From the NCBI RefSeq assembly GCF_001184025.1, contig NZ_BBYG01000008.1, positions 682,001-746,000 on the forward strand: 64,000 nt of DNA, in the 5' to 3' direction. A program made the translations under genes and the position numbers. The notes beneath the pieces are model-generated. The model did no database searches and was not told the origin of the DNA. It was given only the letters and a program-made list of their open reading frames with translations. This DNA is from Streptomyces maremycinicus (lineage in GTDB: Bacteria; Actinomycetota; Actinomycetes; Streptomycetales; Streptomycetaceae). This document shows, piece by piece, positions 1 to 8,980 of the stretch (positions are counted from its first letter, which is position 1; each line of letters starts with the position of its first letter).

Positions 1-787
1 CGGCGGTCACGTGATCGATGGGAGCTTCGCTGAGAGGGACGCGGGAGCGGTGGAGAAACGCCTCGCCGAGCAGACGGTTGCCGGTGGCGTTGGCGCGCGC
101 GTTTCCCTTGCGGATGGCCGCGTCGAACTCCACCACGTCCTCCCACTCCTCCGGGGAGTTGTCGCGGATGTTGCGCCACTGGGCGTTTCCGTGGAAAGGG
201 CACCCGAGGCAGCTCGATTTCGGGGTGTCGGCCAGGCCGAGCGACGTCAGATAGCGGACGCAGTCGGACCGTGACCAGCCCATGTCGATGAGCGGGTGCC
301 GGTTGCGCATGTACTTGACGTCGGCGTCCTTGGCCCGGTGGAATTCATCGGTGGAAATGCCGACCCACTGCTCGACGAAGATTCCCTTGGGGATGCGTGT
401 CGGATAGGGGTAGTCGAGTAGTTCGCGGATCTTTTTCTTGATCGGCTTAATTTTATATTCCCCGGTACATTGCCGCCTGGTCATACCCGGATTTCCGCCC
501 TTGTTCAGGACGTAGAGCGGCATTGACGCAAACCTGTGGTCGGGATCCAGGGCATCCTCGCGTATGTTTCCGGACGACACGCGGAGAACGGGAATGCCTG
601 CGGGTCTGGCTATTTCTCGCTCCAGCCGGTCGAGATGGGAATAAACGGCTCTCGGTTCCCAGCCCGTGTCGGCGAAAATTGCGTAGTCGACCTTCGGGAG
701 TATGCCTTGTGCGGAGAGGGCGAGCATGGCGCTGGACTGGATGCCGGCGCCTAGTGAAATTGCCCGGAAGGCGGGGAGTTCGGAAAT
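1..787 (-). CDS. PP-loop (adenine nucleotide alpha hydrolase-like) protein, 3' end outside window
   Basis: Reading the minus strand gives SLGAGIQSSAMLAL, a PP-loop (SGGxDS-like) nucleotide-binding motif near the N terminus, then ADTGWEP, RRQCT, STDEFHRAKD and CLGCPFHGNAQWRNI. This is the pattern of PAPS-reductase-like proteins common on actinobacterial plasmids and phages. The paired cysteines suggest metal or thiol chemistry; the substrate is unknown. No ATG, GTG or TTG lies in frame before the motif. The best candidate is ATT at 787-785, six bases after AGGA; otherwise the 5' end has been altered where it meets the hydrolase gene, whose tail overlaps it by about 37 bases. The gene runs off the left edge. 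Confidence 0.75.
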   Translation of the reverse strand, partial: MSELPAFRAISLGAGIQSSAMLALSAQGILPKVDYAIFADTGWEPRAVYSHLDRLEREIARPAGIPVLRVSSGNIREDALDPDHRFASMPLYVLNKGGNPGMTRRQCTGEYKIKPIKKKIRELLDYPYPTRIPKGIFVEQWVGISTDEFHRAKDADVKYMRNRHPLIDMGWSRSDCVRYLTSLGLADTPKSSCLGCPFHGNAQWRNIRDNSPEEWEDVVEFDAAIRKGNARANATGNRLLGEAFLHRSRVPLSEAPIDHVTA

Positions 788-1713
788 GATCGGTCCTGGG
801 GGTGAGGAGGGTGGGGGCGTGGGTCGGCGGCGAGGCTGGCGATGCGGTCGCTGATGAGCGCGGGGTGGCGGATGGGCAGCGCGTGCGTGGTGCGGGGGAG
901 GATCTCCAGGCGGGCGGCAGGGAGTTGGGCGGCCAGCTGCCTGGTGTGGGCGGCGGGGATGTGCCGGTCGTCCGCGCCGGCCATCAGCAGCAGCCGGTCG
1001 CCGAACTGGTTGAGCACGGTGGCGTCGCGCGGCTGGTAGCGGCGCAGGCGCTGCCACAGGTCGGCGAGATCGCGGGTGTGGGTGTGGCGGATGCCGTGGC
1101 GGCACGGCGGTGGCCCGTCGGCCGGCCGGCCGGGGTGGGGCGCGAGGTGGTAGGGGTGTGTGGTGGGCAGCCGGTGCCGCAGGAGGTCCACGGCCTGGGG
1201 CGCGTGGGTGCAGGTCAGGGCGAACAGGCTGCGTCCGGCGGCCAGAAGCAGGGCACGCGGGCTGCGGCCGGGCAGCACGCTTGCCCCGCGTGCGGTGGCC
1301 GACAGCAGCACCATGCCCCGTACGCGGGCCTGGTGTTGGGGGTGCAGGGCGGCGAGTTCCTGCAGGACGAGGGCGCCCAGGGAGTGGCCGGCGAGCACGA
1401 GCGGCCCGGTGGGGACGGTGCTGGTGAGGATCTGGTGCAGGTCGTCGGCGAGCTGCCGGATCGTCAGCCGTGCCTGGCCGCGCGGGGTGTGACCGTGCGC
1501 GCGCTGGTCGTAGCGCACGACGGTCAAGCCCAGGCCGGTCAGGTGCCGGGCGTGGACGCGCCACAGGTCTGCGGTAACGGACGCGCCGTGCACCAGCACG
1601 ACCGTCGCGCCGGCGGGACGCGGGCGCACCGGGGTGTCGCGGTAGACGGACAGGCGAGTGCCGTCCGCGGCGGAGACCGACAACACCTCGGTGGCAGAAG
1701 GGGAGTTGCGCAC
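751..1713 (-). CDS. Alpha/beta hydrolase
   Basis: About 320 residues. The order is typical of the alpha/beta-hydrolase fold: VVLVHGASV oxyanion strand-loop, YDQRAHG, the nucleophile elbow GHSLGA (Ser between two Gly), LLMAGADDRHIP carrying the acid, and TTHALPIRHP with the catalytic His. Substrate cannot be told. GTG at 1713 is preferred over TTG at 1728 because GGGAG lies eight bases upstream. The last roughly 20 residues are low-complexity and overlap the next gene, so the natural C terminus may have been changed by rearrangement. It is the last complete gene of the leftward train. Confidence 0.85.
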   Translation of the reverse strand: MRNSPSATEVLSVSAADGTRLSVYRDTPVRPRPAGATVVLVHGASVTADLWRVHARHLTGLGLTVVRYDQRAHGHTPRGQARLTIRQLADDLHQILTSTVPTGPLVLAGHSLGALVLQELAALHPQHQARVRGMVLLSATARGASVLPGRSPRALLLAAGRSLFALTCTHAPQAVDLLRHRLPTTHPYHLAPHPGRPADGPPPCRHGIRHTHTRDLADLWQRLRRYQPRDATVLNQFGDRLLLMAGADDRHIPAAHTRQLAAQLPAARLEILPRTTHALPIRHPALISDRIASLAADPRPHPPHPQDRSFPNSPPSGQFH

Positions 1714-1862
1714 AGGTAGGACTCCCAAAGGGTGGATCAGTAGGGGGCAGCCATTCGCCGTCCGCGCGGTCGGTGGAACCGGCCGTTCGGCACCGCACTG
1801 CGCTTGCCGCCGTACGGGGGTGGGCGGATACCGGGGAGGCGACCCCGAAGGGGCGCGGGCAG

Positions 1863-2063
1863 TCAGCGCCGTACGGCTGTGGCCTTCGGCGGCGTGCTCG
1901 GGCGGCGGGACGGGATGGCGCTGCCGGTTGCCGGCTCGTACCAGGGCCGGGTGGTGCCGCTGCCGTAGGAGGCGGCGAGGAGGCGCTTGCGGCTGGGCTG
2001 GTGGCGGGCGAGCGCGCGGTGGCCTTCGGCGGTTGTGTCGCTCTGGATCCCGGCGGCGGACAT
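1863..2063 (-). CDS. Small protein of unknown function with Arg-rich tail
   Basis: A 66-residue ORF begins two bases after the stop of the DUF317 gene, implying translational coupling. It reads MSAAGIQSDTTAEGHRALAR and ends KATAVRR. No domain is recognised. The basic, proline-containing end matches the tails of the other accessory proteins in this arm. The coding call rests on position and tail only. Confidence 0.4.
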   Translation of the reverse strand: MSAAGIQSDTTAEGHRALARHQPSRKRLLAASYGSGTTRPWYEPATGSAIPSRRPSTPPKATAVRR

Positions 2064-2065
2064 GT

Positions 2066-3064
2066 TCAGCGGCGCGGGCCCTGCGTGACGGCGGGGGCAG
2101 CAGCGGCGGGCGGCCGTGTCGTGGTCGACCAGCGCGGAACGCTGACGGTCGCCAGTGCAGGACCGCGAGCCGCCCGGGCGCGGGCGAGGTCTCGCGGTGT
2201 GGGCACCGCCACGGCCCGGGGTGCCGCGGGGGCGTCCGGCTTCAGCGGGCGCAGGTGGGCGTGGCATTCGCGCGGCACGCAGGCGCGTTCACGGGAGATT
2301 GGTGCCGGATCGGCCAGAGCCGTGGCGAAGGCCGTGACCAGGTGGGCGGGGGTGGCGCTGTGGAAATCGGCCTCCCACAGCGCCCGCCGCGCATCCGGGG
2401 AGGCAAGGATCCTCGCGCGCCACGCCTCGTCCCGGGCCACTGTGTGCCCGCCGAACGAGGAGGGAGGGCGGTATTCCAGGCGGGCCAGCAGGTCGGGCGA
2501 GGTCGCGGTGATGTGCCAGCCGTCCACGGTGATCTGCCAGCGGGCGGCGCGCAGGACCTCCCACACCATCTCCGGATGGTCATCGCGCTCGCGGTAGGGC
2601 TCGTCGTCCCATCGGCCCGTGGTGACGTCGGCGTCCAGGGCGGCGGTGACGGCGGCGACGATCTCGGGCGGGGTCTCGTCGGTGAAGGCCGCGGTCCACG
2701 TCGGTGGGGCGTGCAGATCCGTGCGGCAGCGGATCTGCCACAACGCGGTGGCGTCCGGCATCAGTTCGGATGCTTCTGGGACGTAGGCGATGCGGAGCTG
2801 GCTGCCCATGGTCGTGACGTAGAAGTTGCCCATCTCGTCACTCATGTCGTGCCAGTAGTGATGGGTCAGCGGGACGAAGGCGTCGTCACCGCAGTAGGCA
2901 CTGCCGGCGAGGTAGCCAGGGGCGACGAGGACATCGTCATCGCTACGGTCACGGCCGGTCCGCTGCGTGCGGCGCAGGCCGGGGTCGGGGCGGGGTTCGG
3001 GCACAGGGGAGTCCAGTGGTGGGGAAGAGACGGAGCGCTTCGGACCGTCACCAGGTGTCGGCAT
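2066..3064 (-). CDS. DUF317-type protein
   Basis: 332 residues with two DUF317-like halves: DDDVLVAPGYLAGSAYCGDD with TPPEIVAAVTAALDA, then WEVLRAARWQI with TPAHLVTAFATALADP. The family is abundant on Streptomyces plasmids and its function is unknown. Cytoplasmic: no signal peptide or membrane segment. The first 40 residues are low-complexity, so the start could lie further in. The tail contains SVPRWSTTTRPP and ends QGPRR. Nearly the same motif, SVPRWSTTSRPA, ends the DUF317 protein at 47.5-48.4 kb, linking the two arms. Confidence 0.8.
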   Translation of the reverse strand: MPTPGDGPKRSVSSPPLDSPVPEPRPDPGLRRTQRTGRDRSDDDVLVAPGYLAGSAYCGDDAFVPLTHHYWHDMSDEMGNFYVTTMGSQLRIAYVPEASELMPDATALWQIRCRTDLHAPPTWTAAFTDETPPEIVAAVTAALDADVTTGRWDDEPYRERDDHPEMVWEVLRAARWQITVDGWHITATSPDLLARLEYRPPSSFGGHTVARDEAWRARILASPDARRALWEADFHSATPAHLVTAFATALADPAPISRERACVPRECHAHLRPLKPDAPAAPRAVAVPTPRDLARARAARGPALATVSVPRWSTTTRPPAAAAPAVTQGPRR

Positions 3065-3117
3065 TCGAGGGCCCAGGTGGCGGGCCTGGGCTGTGCCGAC
3101 GAGGCCGGGCGGGAAGG

Positions 3118-3420
3118 TCAGCGGCGTGATCGTGTGGGGTTGGCAAGGCGCAGGTGCGCCGGTGTTCGGGCCACGGGTACAGCGCTGGCCGATGGCCGGG
3201 CGGTGGCGCCGGCAGCGTGAGCTTGGGTGCGGGCCGCCGCAGACCGGATGGTCACAAAGGGCAGGTGGCGCTCGGGGAGGTCGCGCGGCCTGCGGCGTGC
3301 GGGGTCCGGGCGGGAGAAGGCGTCGGCGGTGGCGGTGATCAGGTGCATGGTGGAGTTGCCGGGGCCGGCCAGGTAGACGGGGCTGACCAGGACGCGGCCC
3401 GTCGGGGCGAAGCCGGTCAT
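3118..3420 (-). CDS. Short protein with only the N-terminal DUF317 motif
   Basis: 100 residues. MTGFAPTGRVLVSPVYLAGP matches the opening strand and loop of the DUF317 family, but the rest of the domain is missing. A basic, disordered-looking region ending NPTRSRR follows instead. ATG overlaps the stop of the upstream gene (ATGA), so it is translated with that gene. It is either a natural mini-protein or a decayed DUF317 copy; no alternative frame restores the domain. Confidence 0.6.
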   Translation of the reverse strand: MTGFAPTGRVLVSPVYLAGPGNSTMHLITATADAFSRPDPARRRPRDLPERHLPFVTIRSAAARTQAHAAGATARPSASAVPVARTPAHLRLANPTRSRR

Positions 3421-4280
3421 CGCGTGCGTCCTGCGGTGGCCTGCTGGGTCGCAGGAGGCGTCACGGCCGCTGTTCGGGCGGGGGTCGTGGCGGGCTTGTG
3501 CTGGGCGAGGCCACGCTGGCCTTCGGCGGTGACGTGGAGGCGCTGGCCCTGGTGCAGGGATGTCGTGGTGTCCACTGCGACGAGTCCTCGCTTGATCAGG
3601 GCGTTGAGGGTGGCGACGTTCACGGTGGCCCGGTCCTTGTCGCTGGCCTTGAGCACGCCGTACCGGCTGATCACGTAACGGGTGCCGCCACTTGCGGACA
3701 GCCGGGCGAGGACGGCGTACTGGCTGTCCGTGATCTTCGGCGCCGGTGTCGCCTGGTTCTGTTCGGCGTGCTGCTTCAGGTCCCGGGTGATGCCGCTGGC
3801 GAGGTAGTAGCAGCCGGTGTAGGCCAGGTCGAGATGGTGGGTGGCGTTCGCGAGGTGCTCCGCCATGGCGGGGACGGCCTCCGCGTGCCGCGCCGTGCGC
3901 ACGGCTGCTTCATCGGCCGGCGAGCTGAGGAACGAGGCGCCCGGCGGGCCGGGGAACGGGGCGCCCTCCAGCGGGTTGGCCTCCAGCGCGCAGGCCAAGT
4001 CGGCTGCGGCGAGACTGGCGGCCAAGACGACGGAGGCGAGCAACTCCAGAGCCGGGCGGCTGCCGGGTACGGCGGTGTACTGGCTGCCGTCGAGGGCGGC
4101 GAGGCGGAACATGGCCTGTTGGACCAGCTCGTTCGTGTCCACGATCTTCGCCGTGAGCTGCTGACGGGCGTCGGTGCCGGGTGTCAGGGTGAGCGAGCGG
4201 ATCTCGCTGTGCAAGTCCTCGAAGTCGCTGCCGAGTTGCCGCAGTCGGGCGATCTCGGCTTGAAGGTCGATCTGGCGCAT
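3417..4280 (-). CDS. Unknown helical protein with C-terminal winged-helix region
   Basis: 287 residues. The N-terminal part (1-190) is helical with no family I recognise. Residues 195-270 (ITDSQYAVLARLSASGG, VNVATLNALIKRGLVAVD, LHVTAEGQRGLAQ) have the helix-turn-helix-wing layout of small DNA-binding domains; the protein at 37.98-38.68 kb has a similar end. The tail runs through TPP and ends AGRTR. ATG follows GGAG by eight bases. DNA binding is inferred. Confidence 0.6.
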   Translation of the reverse strand: MRQIDLQAEIARLRQLGSDFEDLHSEIRSLTLTPGTDARQQLTAKIVDTNELVQQAMFRLAALDGSQYTAVPGSRPALELLASVVLAASLAAADLACALEANPLEGAPFPGPPGASFLSSPADEAAVRTARHAEAVPAMAEHLANATHHLDLAYTGCYYLASGITRDLKQHAEQNQATPAPKITDSQYAVLARLSASGGTRYVISRYGVLKASDKDRATVNVATLNALIKRGLVAVDTTTSLHQGQRLHVTAEGQRGLAQHKPATTPARTAAVTPPATQQATAGRTR

Positions 4281-4312
4281 GGTGCAGTGCTCCGGGGAAA
4301 AGCGGACGGTGG

Positions 4313-4908
4313 TCAGCGGCTGCGCCGCTGGACCTGTGTGGTGCGCGGCGGTGCGGGGGCGGCACCGGGGCGGGATGGCGCCGGCGGGATGTCCTGCCAG
4401 GCCGCGATGCCGAGGTCGATGCGCACGCTGATGCCGTCGGCGTAGAGGTGGGCCTCGGCGCGGACAACAGCGCTGAGGGCCTCGCGCTCACCGAGTCCGG
4501 ACGGCAGTGCGTACTGTCGCTGCGCCCCCGCTGGTATGAAGCCGTGCTGGACGAGGACGGCGTCGGCCTGGCCCGTGGCCGCGGTCGCGGTGACCGCGTG
4601 GTCGGAGAAGCGGATGGTCACGTCGGGCTCGCGTGACGAGGTTGCGCCGTGCTGGCGCGTGGTCCAGGCCAGGTCGACGAGGTCCAGGGTGTGGGCCATG
4701 AGCCCGTAGGCCGCGACGCCGGCGCGCTCGTGCGCGTCCTCGGCAGTCTCGGGCGGGAGGAGGAAGAGGGTGCGGCCCTGGTGCTCGCGGGCGGTGAATC
4801 CCGCCCCGGTCAGGATGCGGGCGGCGTTGCGGAGAGGGCGGTTGAGGACGACGAACATCCGTCGCCGGTCGAGCCGATGAAGACGTCGTGGTGGTCGGTG
4901 AGAGCCAT
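4313..4908 (-). pseudogene. Tandem 'GF-module' protein, apparently frameshifted near its 5' end
   Basis: The main frame (4313-4858) carries two copies of a module recurring across this arm: NAARILTGAGF...TLFLL, then DAVLVQHGFIPAGAQRQYAL...YADGISVRID. A better start, ATG at 4908 with CCGGAG upstream, opens another frame reading MALTDHHDVFIGSTGDG, which matches the lead-in of related modules (compare SLGDHDQIGVIALTS). One extra G near 4860 would join the two. Either the gene is frameshifted, the sequence has an error, or translation starts at 4858 without a clear ribosome site. The tail ends QVQRRSR. Confidence 0.6.
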
Positions 4909-4965
4909 GGTGCTCCGGAGGGTCGTGGTGCGGTGAGCGCGATCCGGGGGTGTGGCGCAGCCCGG

Positions 4966-6762
4966 TTAGGCGGCCGTGCCGTAGTCGCCCTGCTGGGGTG
5001 CGTGCTTGGCGACGGCGCGGGCGGTGATGGCCTTCGACGCGCGGGCGGAGGCGGCGGACAGCTCGTCAGCGCCGGGCTCCAGGTACCAGGGACGCAGGTC
5101 GAGCATCGCGGCGCGCATGCCGGTGGCGAAGCACAGCGCAGCGCCCTTGGGCAGGGCCCGGATGGCGTCGGCGGGCAGGATCCGCTCCTGCCGCATCGAC
5201 ACGGAGGTCGACTTGCCGGACTCCGAGTGCGAGGTCGAGGTGGTCTCGACATCGTGGTCGCCGATCAAGCGGCTGAGCTTGTCGGCGAAGTCGGGGTCGT
5301 CGATACCGCTGCCGATGACCTTCACGGTCGAGGCGGACCACATGGCGTCCATGCCGGCGTCACCCCAGACCTTCTGGCCCTGGCGGTAGGACTGCAGGAT
5401 CGTGATCGGGATGATCCCGCGCGACCCGAGGTGCGAATACAGATCCGGCAAGTCGCTGATCTTGCACACGTTGGCGGCCTCGTCGAGGATCGCCAGCATG
5501 GGCGGGTCGAGCCGTCCGCCGGCGCGCTCGGCCTGGGCGGTCGCGGCGCGCATCACCGAGTCCGCGCACGCCGCGATCAGCGCGGAGGCGCCGCCGCCTC
5601 CGTCTTTGCTGAGCAGGAAGAGCGTGTCGGTGGAGGTGACGAACTGCGCCGGCTGGAATTCGGGGACGTCCTTCTGCGGCGTCACCCAGGCCGCGATCTC
5701 GGAGTTGAGCAGCGCGGCGGCGTACTGGCGGGCAGTCTCGTAGATGCCGTCGCGGGTCTCGGGCGGCCCCTCGACGGTGCCCTTGAGCTGGGCGGCGACG
5801 GCGGCGAAACCGTGATCACGGAGGATGTCGAGCGGGGTCCGGTCGGCCGGGAAGGCGAGCCACTGCATGATGTCGGTGATCGGCCGCTCGTCGAGAGCCG
5901 CGGCCAGGAGCAGCTGGGACAGGATGTTGCTGCCGGCCTTGGACCAGAAGTCGCCCTGCTGGGACGCATCGACGCTCGCGGCGAGGAAGTGGCCGGCCAG
6001 CCGGTTTGCGCCGTCCAGGGTGGTCGCGCTGGCCAGGGGGTTCCACCACATCTCGCGGGCAGCATGGGCGATCTGCTGCGGGTCCATGGTCCACACCTGT
6101 CCCGCCTTCGCCCGCGCTTCGTAGGCCGTGGTGAAGGCATCGCCGGCGGCCTTGTTGCTGGTGAGCAGCACCGGTCCGGGGGCGTGCAGGATGGAGGGGA
6201 TCGCGAGCGAGGTCGTCTTGCCGGAGCGGGGCGCCATGATCGCGACGGCGACGTCCTCGAACCCCATGCGCACCTCGTGCTTGGTGCCCTGCAGGTTGCC
6301 CAGGAGGATGCCGGTGTCCTTCGCGTCGATGTGCTTGGCGTCCTTCAGGCTCGGCCGCAGGGAGCGAGCCTTGTCGGTGATCGCCCTGGCCATCAAGGGC
6401 TCGATATCCCGGGCCTTGGCCATGTCTGTGATCTTCTTTTTCCGGCCGCCGCTGCGGCTCTTGTGCCGGGCCCATACGACGCCGACCGCCGCCCCGAGGG
6501 CCAGGAGCAGAAGGACGGGCACGATGCGGGCGCCGATCAGCAGGGACGTTTCTCCCGTACCGGGCCAGACCTGCTCGGGGTGGAGCAGGGCGGCGGTCGG
6601 CTGGTACGGCGCCCAGTCGGCTCCGGTGAGGTAGGCGGTGATGTTGCCCGACAGCCAGGCGAAGTGGGCGAGGGGGACGACGATCGCGAGTACGCCGAGG
6701 AGGAGGCGCAGAACGAGGTCGTAACCGTCGGTGGAACTGTTCGAGGAGGAGGAAGGGGGCAA
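4966..6762 (-). CDS. VirD4/TraG-type coupling ATPase
   Basis: 598 residues. Two N-terminal membrane segments (about 15-38 and 74-97) precede a cytoplasmic ATPase with Walker A APRSGKTT at about 177-184 and Walker B LAILDEAANV at about 423-432. SRGIIPITILQSYRQGQ is typical of TraG/VirD4 proteins. In the family it forms a hexamer at the base of the transfer channel and selects DNA-protein substrates by their C-terminal signals. It lies 20 kb from the other transfer genes, inside the accessory train. It has no Arg-rich tail (ends QQGDYGTAA). TTG start. Confidence 0.93.
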   Translation of the reverse strand: MPPSSSSNSSTDGYDLVLRLLLGVLAIVVPLAHFAWLSGNITAYLTGADWAPYQPTAALLHPEQVWPGTGETSLLIGARIVPVLLLLALGAAVGVVWARHKSRSGGRKKKITDMAKARDIEPLMARAITDKARSLRPSLKDAKHIDAKDTGILLGNLQGTKHEVRMGFEDVAVAIMAPRSGKTTSLAIPSILHAPGPVLLTSNKAAGDAFTTAYEARAKAGQVWTMDPQQIAHAAREMWWNPLASATTLDGANRLAGHFLAASVDASQQGDFWSKAGSNILSQLLLAAALDERPITDIMQWLAFPADRTPLDILRDHGFAAVAAQLKGTVEGPPETRDGIYETARQYAAALLNSEIAAWVTPQKDVPEFQPAQFVTSTDTLFLLSKDGGGGASALIAACADSVMRAATAQAERAGGRLDPPMLAILDEAANVCKISDLPDLYSHLGSRGIIPITILQSYRQGQKVWGDAGMDAMWSASTVKVIGSGIDDPDFADKLSRLIGDHDVETTSTSHSESGKSTSVSMRQERILPADAIRALPKGAALCFATGMRAAMLDLRPWYLEPGADELSAASARASKAITARAVAKHAPQQGDYGTAA

Positions 6763-6794
6763 GGGCTACGTGCTTCCGGGCGGGGACGGAGGGA

Positions 6795-7576
6795 TCAGCG
6801 GCTGCGGCCGTTCTTGACCGGCGGAGGCGCCGAGGGCATCGGTTTGGTCGGCGGGACGGTGCGCCGGGCAGCGAGAGTGTGGACGCGTTCTTCCAACGCC
6901 CCTGCGACAAGTACGGCGAGCACGTCTGTGGTCCGGCGGGTGACGACGTCCGGGTCGTGGGTCGGCAGACTGTGCACGCTGTCGGTGCGCGCTACGGGGG
7001 CCGGATCGGCGAGCGCGTCGGTGAACGCGGTGACCAGGCGCGCGGGAGTGTGCTCGCCGAAACGGGCCTGCCACACCTTCTGATGCAGGCCGAGCGTGAC
7101 GGTGACGAACCAGGCTCCCGGATCATCCGGCGTTCCCAGGCGCTCGACGTACGCCGCCTTGTCGGGCGATACGAGGCCGTCGTCGCAGTACGGTGACCAA
7201 CCGATCTGCCGGAGCGGCTCGTACGGGTCGGACGGGGCGCTCGCTGTCGAGGCGGGGTCGGTGAGGGTGTCGGTGACGGCGGCGATGAGTTCGACCGGGG
7301 TACGTGCGCCGAAGCTCGCGTACCAGGCGGGCCTGTCCGGCTCCGCAGCGTGGCTCAAGGTCCACCACTGTCCGTCAAGGTCGGGCTCCAGGCGCAGGAG
7401 GGCCTTCTGATCGGGGCTGGTGAGCAGGACGCGCGGCTCAGGGGGTCGTTGCCGTGACTCCAGCCGCAGGCACGGTGGAGGGGAACGGTGATCCAGGCGG
7501 GATCACCGCCGCCAGCGAGGTGACGCGGTGCGATGAAGTCGACCTCGACGGTCTCGGCAGTCGGGGGCATGCTCAC
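6795..7576 (-). pseudogene. DUF317-type gene split by a one-base frameshift
   Basis: GTG at 7576 (overlapping the previous stop, GTGA) opens VDFIAPRHLAGGGDPAWITV, the DUF317 N terminus, but this frame departs from the family after WSHGNDPL. The next frame continues PRVLLTSPDQKALLRLEPDL and TPVELIAAVTDTLTDP, then a second half ending in TPARLVTAFTDALADP. Adding one C to the five-C run near 7437 joins both frames without loss. The product would have about 260 residues with a tail ending KNGRSR. Mutation and sequencing error cannot be told apart here. Confidence 0.75.
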
Positions 7577-8139
7577 TTCCGTGCCGCACTCCGCCGGACG
7601 GGTGCGGGGACCGGTATGGGGGCCAGAGGCGAACGGGCCTTCCGAGCAGCGGAGTTGATCTCCCGGAGCGCCTTGCCGTGAGTGGCCCAGTCATCGAGGT
7701 AGCTCCACGATTCGGCGTGATGCTCGGCGAGGGCGTCGTCGAAGTCGGCGGTGCCGGGCCTGGCGGTGGCGGGGAGGGCGTCTCGGGTCTCCAGCCACTG
7801 CTCGTGCAGTTCGTCGAGCCGGTCGAGGGCGTCGCGCAGGACGCCCAACTGGTAGACCCAGCGGCTCTGCACCGTGTTCTCCGGCAACTGGGCCAACTGG
7901 GTCTCGGCGGTGGCCAGCAGGTGACGGGCGCCGTAGCGGAGCGGTTCGAACGCCGTGAGGGTGTCGGCGTCGCGCTGGCTCGCGCGCATGCCGTAGGCGT
8001 GGTCGTCGTAAGGCCAGCCGTCGAGGTCAGTGTGCTCGTCGGAGTAGGCATCCCAGGCGTCGAGGATCTTCTTGCTGTCGCTCAGATAATCGTCGAGGTG
8101 ACGGAGGAAGTCGCGGTGTGCGTGGTGGTCGGTGGAGAT
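7573..8139 (-). CDS. Unknown acidic helical protein
   Basis: About 188 residues, rich in D/E and aromatic residues (DDYLSDSKKILDAWDAYSDE, RWVYQLGVLRDALDRLDELH), predicted all-helical. Family not recognised. Coding begins at STDHHAHRDF, but no ATG, GTG or TTG precedes it in frame. ATC at 8139, nine bases after AGGA, is one possibility. The other is a CTG overlapping the previous stop (CTGA), which would be in frame if one base were missing near 8145. It ends in a PAPVRRSAARK tail like its neighbours. Confidence 0.6.
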   Translation of the reverse strand: MSTDHHAHRDFLRHLDDYLSDSKKILDAWDAYSDEHTDLDGWPYDDHAYGMRASQRDADTLTAFEPLRYGARHLLATAETQLAQLPENTVQSRWVYQLGVLRDALDRLDELHEQWLETRDALPATARPGTADFDDALAEHHAESWSYLDDWATHGKALREINSAARKARSPLAPIPVPAPVRRSAARK

Positions 8140-8158
8140 GAGGTGGAGTCCTGTCGGT

Positions 8159-8980
8159 TCAGCGGCGAGCGGCCGGCTGGGCTGGGCTGACGTTCGCCGG
8201 GGTCGTCGCGGGTTTCGTCTGCTGCCGACGGGCGGAGCGTGCCTGCGCGCGGAGGGACCTGAGGCGCGTGGCGTGGGCGTCGACCACTTGCTGTGGGCGC
8301 AGTGGGCTGGGCTCCTGCACGGCGCTGTAGTGGCCGGTGCGGTCGTACATGCCGCGCTGGAGAGGGCTACGGTCGGCCAGTGCGGTGAGGAACGATCCGA
8401 CCAGGTGGGCGGGGGTGTGCTCGTCGAAGTAGGCGTGCCAGATGCGCGGGCCGTGGAACTCTCCGTGGCCGGGCTCACGGGTCTCGACGTGCCAGGACGG
8501 CCGGTCGCGGAATTCGCTCAACGGGCGCAGTTCGATGTGACACATGGAGTCTGGCGAGCGCGCTGTGCCGTCTGCGTCGCGGTGCCACCCCGCCGAGGTC
8601 ACTGGTTGCCACGGGTCCGGCTGCTGTGGCGGCGGGACGATGAGGGCGTCCGTGAAGCCGGCGAGGACCTCGGCGGGCACGAGTTCGCCGAACTCGGCGT
8701 ACCAGCCGGGCTCGGTGTCGGTGGGCTCCGCCCGCAGCCGCCACCACGCGGAGGTGGTGGACTGCGGGTCGAACTGGAGGCGGTGGCGCAGGTCGGGGCT
8801 GCACAGGACGATCTCGGCACTCAGGGGGTCGGAGACGGCGCTCCATCCGGCGGTGGCCAGGCCGTGGGTGACGTGGCGGGCGTCTCCGGGACCGGCGAGG
8901 TGGCGGGGGCTGGTGTCGAACGGGATGCGCCCGGCGTGCTTGTCTGCGAAGGCGGCGAGCTGCCGTTCGCTCAGCGGCAC
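8159..8980 (-). CDS. DUF317-type protein
   Basis: 273 residues from GTG at 8980, which overlaps the upstream stop. Two DUF317 halves: FDTSPRHLAGPGDARHVT...SDPLSAEIVLCSPD...LVPAEVLAGFTDAL, then GPRIWHAYFDEHTPAHLVGS. The C-terminal third is basic and ends QTKPATTPANVSPAQPAARR. Cytoplasmic, function unknown. It is the best intact comparison for the frameshifted copy just downstream. Confidence 0.85.
   Translation of the reverse strand: MPLSERQLAAFADKHAGRIPFDTSPRHLAGPGDARHVTHGLATAGWSAVSDPLSAEIVLCSPDLRHRLQFDPQSTTSAWWRLRAEPTDTEPGWYAEFGELVPAEVLAGFTDALIVPPPQQPDPWQPVTSAGWHRDADGTARSPDSMCHIELRPLSEFRDRPSWHVETREPGHGEFHGPRIWHAYFDEHTPAHLVGSFLTALADRSPLQRGMYDRTGHYSAVQEPSPLRPQQVVDAHATRLRSLRAQARSARRQQTKPATTPANVSPAQPAARR

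Noticed and set aside
802..1719. Long plus-strand ORF over the hydrolase gene
   Set aside because: It is the complement of a clear alpha/beta hydrolase; its composition (Gly/Val/Arg strings) is that of a high-GC shadow frame.
4888..7083. 731-codon plus-strand ORF over the coupling protein
   Set aside because: Antisense shadow of a Walker A/B ATPase; no domain pattern of its own.
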